Made by a program: the position numbers and the translations under genes
The notes under the pieces: generated by a model
The model's database searches: none
What the model saw: only the letters and a program-made list of their open reading frames with translations
Told to the model about the DNA's origin: nothing
Shown: positions 62,192 to 64,000 of the stretch, piece by piece
Layout of the letters: every line of letters begins with the position of its first letter
Numbering within the stretch: the stretch's first letter is position 1
Source of the DNA: Flavobacteriaceae bacterium LYZ1037
Lineage (GTDB): Bacteria; Bacteroidota; Bacteroidia; Flavobacteriales; Flavobacteriaceae
Length of the DNA: 64,000 nucleotides
Reading direction: 5' to 3'
Assembly: GCA_003144015.1 (NCBI GenBank)
Contig: QFWS01000002.1
Span: 310,001 to 374,000 of the forward strand

Positions 62192-62230
62192 TTACGGTTT
62201 TTCCGTAATTAATTTGTGGTTTTACCGTAA
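62192..62230. promoter_or_regulatory. Two tandem 17-bp operator-like palindromes
   Basis: TTACGGTTTTTCCGTAA (62192-62208) is a perfect 6-5-6 dyad. TTGTGGTTTTACCGTAA (62214-62230) is a degenerate copy, 22 bp away. Two sites two helical turns apart just upstream of a -7 element indicate an activator or repressor site. Confidence 0.55.
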
Positions 62231-62251
62231 CAAAAGTTTAAAAGTTCCATT

Positions 62252-62259
62252 TATATTTG
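62252..62259 (+). promoter_or_regulatory. Bacteroidota -7 element (TATATTTG) of a candidate ncRNA
   Basis: TATATTTG matches TAnnTTTG, with no TTG at -33. With a start near 62266 the two upstream palindromes are centred near -44 and -66, as for activator-dependent promoters. Confidence 0.5.
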
Positions 62260-62265
62260 AAGTAT

Positions 62266-62371
62266 CAACAGCAATTAATTAATCCCTCAAAAGATATTTC
62301 GTTGATAATAGCATTTACACTAACCTCGTGATTTTTATTTCTTAATAAAAGTCATGAGGTTTCTTCTTTTT
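62266..62371 (+). ncRNA. Candidate ~105-nt regulated non-coding RNA
   Basis: Between the predicted start (~62266) and the terminator (62322-62371) no ORF longer than 9 codons with a usual start exists, yet operators, promoter and terminator are aligned on the plus strand between two convergent genes. The 5' part carries ATTAATCCCTCAA, also found at 58980. The 5' end is predicted, not observed. Confidence 0.4.
62322..62371 (+). terminator. Terminator of the candidate ncRNA
   Basis: AACCTCGTGA (62322-62331) pairs with TCATGAGGTT (62352-62361, one G-U), with a further TTTTTATT/AATAAAA inner stem, then TTCTTCTTTTT. The orientation is plus only. Confidence 0.7.
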
Positions 62372-62879
62372 AGAAAGTGAAGATTTCACTTTTATATTCC
62401 CATACTTTCATAATAAAAAAACCAAAGTATATTATTGCAACTATAAACTTGATAAATGTTCCTGTTAAAAAACCAAGAAACGATCCGAAGGCTGCTTTTA
62501 CTGCTGTTTTAGAGTCGGTTTTATTTAATAATTCTCCAATATAAGCACCTACAAAAGGCCAAACAATAATTCCAAAAACACCTAAAACAGGAAAAAGAAT
62601 AGAAACTAATAACCCAAGTGTTGTACCAATAACACCATATTTACTACCTCCAAACTTTTTAGTCCCTAAAGCAGGAATTAAATAGTCTAACGTAAAAACT
62701 AATAACGCAATGGCTAGTGTAATACCTAGAAACAACCAGTTGTTTGGAATAGCATCAGTTAAATAAAGTAATAACAAGCCAACCCAACTTAAAGGAGGTC
62801 CTGGTAAAACAGGTAAGAAGCTTCCTATTATGCCAACAATCATAAATAGGAAACCCATAAGTGTTAATAAAATATCCAT
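62370..62879 (-). CDS. DUF456 membrane protein
   Basis: A 169-residue hydrophobic protein with four to five membrane helices. The family pattern is visible: GIIGSFLPVLPGPPLSWVGLLLL (in parts), the middle FGGSKYGVIGTTLGLLVS and the late GPFVGAYIGEL-like segment (WPFVGAYIGELL), then AAFGSFLGFLTGTFIK. Function is unknown. It is divergent from the BlaI gene, whose operators lie only 50-110 bp before its start, so both may be regulated together. Confidence 0.88.
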   Translation of the reverse strand: MDILLTLMGFLFMIVGIIGSFLPVLPGPPLSWVGLLLLYLTDAIPNNWLFLGITLAIALLVFTLDYLIPALGTKKFGGSKYGVIGTTLGLLVSILFPVLGVFGIIVWPFVGAYIGELLNKTDSKTAVKAAFGSFLGFLTGTFIKFIVAIIYFGFFIMKVWEYKSEIFTF

Positions 62880-62929
62880 AGATTTTTCTTTATAAGACGA
62901 AGATATGAAATGATTGTTACAAAATTTTA

Positions 62930-62991
62930 AACTAAAAAATTAGTTCAAACTAAATATTTAGTTATATTTGTATTCAACTAAGTGTTTAGTT
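62930..62991. promoter_or_regulatory. Three BlaI-type operator palindromes
   Basis: AACTAA-N4-TTAGTT occurs at 62930-62945, 62948-62963 (a perfect 16-bp palindrome) and 62976-62991. A TATATTTG -7 element (62963-62970) lies between sites 2 and 3, so binding would block RNA polymerase. Confidence 0.7.
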
Positions 62992-63015
62992 TCAGTTTTA
63001 AAAGTTAAAATGTTA

Positions 63016-63038
63016 CTCTGAGTTTGTTGAAGAGTCTC
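63016..63038. repeat. Degenerate copy of the dispersed palindromic repeat
   Basis: ACTCTGAGTTTGTTGAAGAGT resembles the leuS copy (ATGCTGAGCTTGTCGAAGCAT), with paired changes in both arms that keep the stem. It lies in the BlaI leader. Confidence 0.5.
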
Positions 63039-63071
63039 TAAAAAAAAATCAGTGTTTTAAGAAAATATATT

Positions 63072-63431
63072 ATGAAACAACTTACCAAAGCCGAAGAGGA
63101 AATCATGCACGTGTTATGGCAGCTTGAAAAAGCCAATGTCAAACAAATTATAGAGCTTTTACCAACGCCAAAACCAGCTTACAATACCGTTTCAACTATT
63201 GTTCGAATTTTAGAAAGTAAAGGCTTTGTAGATTACGAAAAACAAGGAAAAGGGCATGTTTATTTCCCTTTGGTTAAAAAACAGGATTATAGCAATCAAA
63301 GTTTAAACACTTTGGTGGATAATTACTTTCAAGGATCGTTTAAAAGTATGGTGTCTTTTTTTGTAAAGAAAAACGACATTAGCTTAAACGAGTTGGAATC
63401 AGTTTTAAAAGACATTAATAAAAAGGAGTAA
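63072..63431 (+). CDS. BlaI/MecI/CopY family transcriptional repressor
   Basis: A 119-residue winged-helix repressor: LTKAEEEIMHVLWQLEKANVKQIIELLP (in parts), PAYNTVSTIVRILESKGFVDYEKQGKGHVYFPLV, then a dimerisation helix. The family is released by proteolysis when the membrane partner senses its signal. The partner M56 gene begins 2 bp after the stop. Operators AACTAA-N4-TTAGTT upstream fit autoregulation. Confidence 0.93.
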   Translation: MKQLTKAEEEIMHVLWQLEKANVKQIIELLPTPKPAYNTVSTIVRILESKGFVDYEKQGKGHVYFPLVKKQDYSNQSLNTLVDNYFQGSFKSMVSFFVKKNDISLNELESVLKDINKKE

Positions 63432-63433
63432 TC

Positions 63434-64000
63434 ATGGCACACTATATTATTCAGGCAATTGCATTTCAGCTTTTCTTTTTAATAGTTTACGATGTATTCT
63501 TAAAAAAAGAAACCTTCTTTAATTGGAACAGAGCCTATCTTTTAATAACAGCAATCTTATCATTTGTCTTGCCGTTTATTAAAATTGAAATGTTTAAAAA
63601 TATTGTACCACAACAATTTATTATCACACTGCCAGACGTTATTATTGGGAAACAGAACCCAATTGTTTTAGACGAAGTTTTTATTGAAGGCGTCAACCAG
63701 GCATCTAGTTTTTCATGGTCTTGGATGTACCTGTTTTATCTGGGCTCAGCCATTGCTTTTTCGATTTTTGCGTATAAACTGATTAAAATTATCCAATTAA
63801 TATATGGTAATCCAAAACAACAGGAATCTAATTTGCAAATCGTGAGTTTAAAAAACAGTCGGGATGCTTTTTCATTTTTCAACTACATTTTTATTGGGAA
63901 GCAATTGGCAAACGAAGAACGAGAAACCATTTTAATGCATGAACTGGTTCATGTAAAACAAAAACACAGTTTCGATATGTTATTTTTCGAAATCCTTCGT
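63434..64000 (+). CDS. BlaR1/MecR1-like M56 metallopeptidase (3' end outside window)
   Basis: The visible 189 residues include several N-terminal membrane helices (IAFQLFFLIVYDVFL, LLITAILSFVLPFI, WMYLFYLGSAIAFSIF) and the M56 zinc motif in LMHELVHVKQKHSFD. It should cut or inactivate the BlaI-type repressor after sensing. The start has AAAGGAG 6 bp before ATG 63434, a strong Shine-Dalgarno that is unusual among the genes here. No beta-lactamase is visible; many Bacteroidota copies are TonB-linked and of unknown signal. Confidence 0.88.
   Translation, partial: MAHYIIQAIAFQLFFLIVYDVFLKKETFFNWNRAYLLITAILSFVLPFIKIEMFKNIVPQQFIITLPDVIIGKQNPIVLDEVFIEGVNQASSFSWSWMYLFYLGSAIAFSIFAYKLIKIIQLIYGNPKQQESNLQIVSLKNSRDAFSFFNYIFIGKQLANEERETILMHELVHVKQKHSFDMLFFEILR

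Noticed and set aside
1-64000. CRISPR arrays, insertion sequences, prophage or integrase genes
   Set aside because: I found no regularly spaced repeat array, no transposase or integrase motifs, and no phage structural genes; tRNA-Asp has no adjacent integrase.

Overview
This is an AT-rich chromosomal segment of a Bacteroidota bacterium, almost certainly family Flavobacteriaceae. Lineage marks include several proteins with type IX secretion (T9SS) C-terminal sorting domains, Bacteroidota-type promoters (TTG then TAnnTTTG), DUF3098, DUF3127, DUF4271 and DUF4296 genes, S16 with a long Ala/Glu tail, and a DnaE polymerase with a fused proofreading exonuclease. Genes are dense and mostly housekeeping. 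I see no insertion sequence, phage, CRISPR array or rRNA; the only tRNA is tRNA-Asp(GTC).

Layout. 1-3150: end of a probable flavin reductase, DUF3127 OB-fold protein, aat, a lipoprotein, DUF4256, tag. 3260-7400: thioredoxin-like gene, then a minus-strand cell-envelope operon ftsX-DUF3098-uppP-truB-TonB-like. 7519-11650: UbiA prenyltransferase and leuS, which carries an in-frame palindromic repeat and is followed by a MITE-like inverted repeat. 11695-17870: secreted protein, YugP protease, Bax1-like protein, saccharopine dehydrogenase/Lrp pair, DUF423, pckA. 17974-29565: T9SS cargo genes around hemD-DUF4271, polyprenol sugar transferase-pyrC-DUF4296, an epimerase, tyrS and a LuxE-like gene. 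29759-34245: PhoB/PhoR-like two-component system, MurG-like glycosyltransferase, trmB, LysE exporter, alkyltransferase-like protein. 34452-37404: Mrp, NifU, ferredoxin reductase and 2Fe-2S ferredoxin, the last two behind a near-perfect CRP/FNR-type palindrome. 37517-40786: K+/H+ antiporter, universal stress protein, metallophosphoesterase. 40871-45968: a 1411-residue leucine-rich-repeat surface protein ending in dockerin-like repeats, plus a small T9SS-sorted partner. 46357-49609: rpsP-rimM-trmN6-acyl-CoA dehydrogenase. 49760-58315: lipoprotein, DUF2383-like protein, dnaE, SRPBCC/ArsR pair, trxA, DUF58. 58352-62371: tRNA-Asp, a long structured non-coding stretch, a small secreted peptide, a TPR sensor kinase, a NarL-type regulator and a candidate regulated non-coding RNA. 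62370-64000: DUF456 and a BlaI/BlaR1-type pair with three operator palindromes.

The most novel-looking parts are the peptide/TPR-kinase/regulator/ncRNA module (58.7-62.4 kb), the dockerin-like adhesin with its sorted partner (40.9-46.0 kb), and the palindromic repeat family, one copy of which is translated inside leuS. Functional links in these are inferences from arrangement and motifs. Family assignments rest on recognised motifs and lengths, not on any database search.
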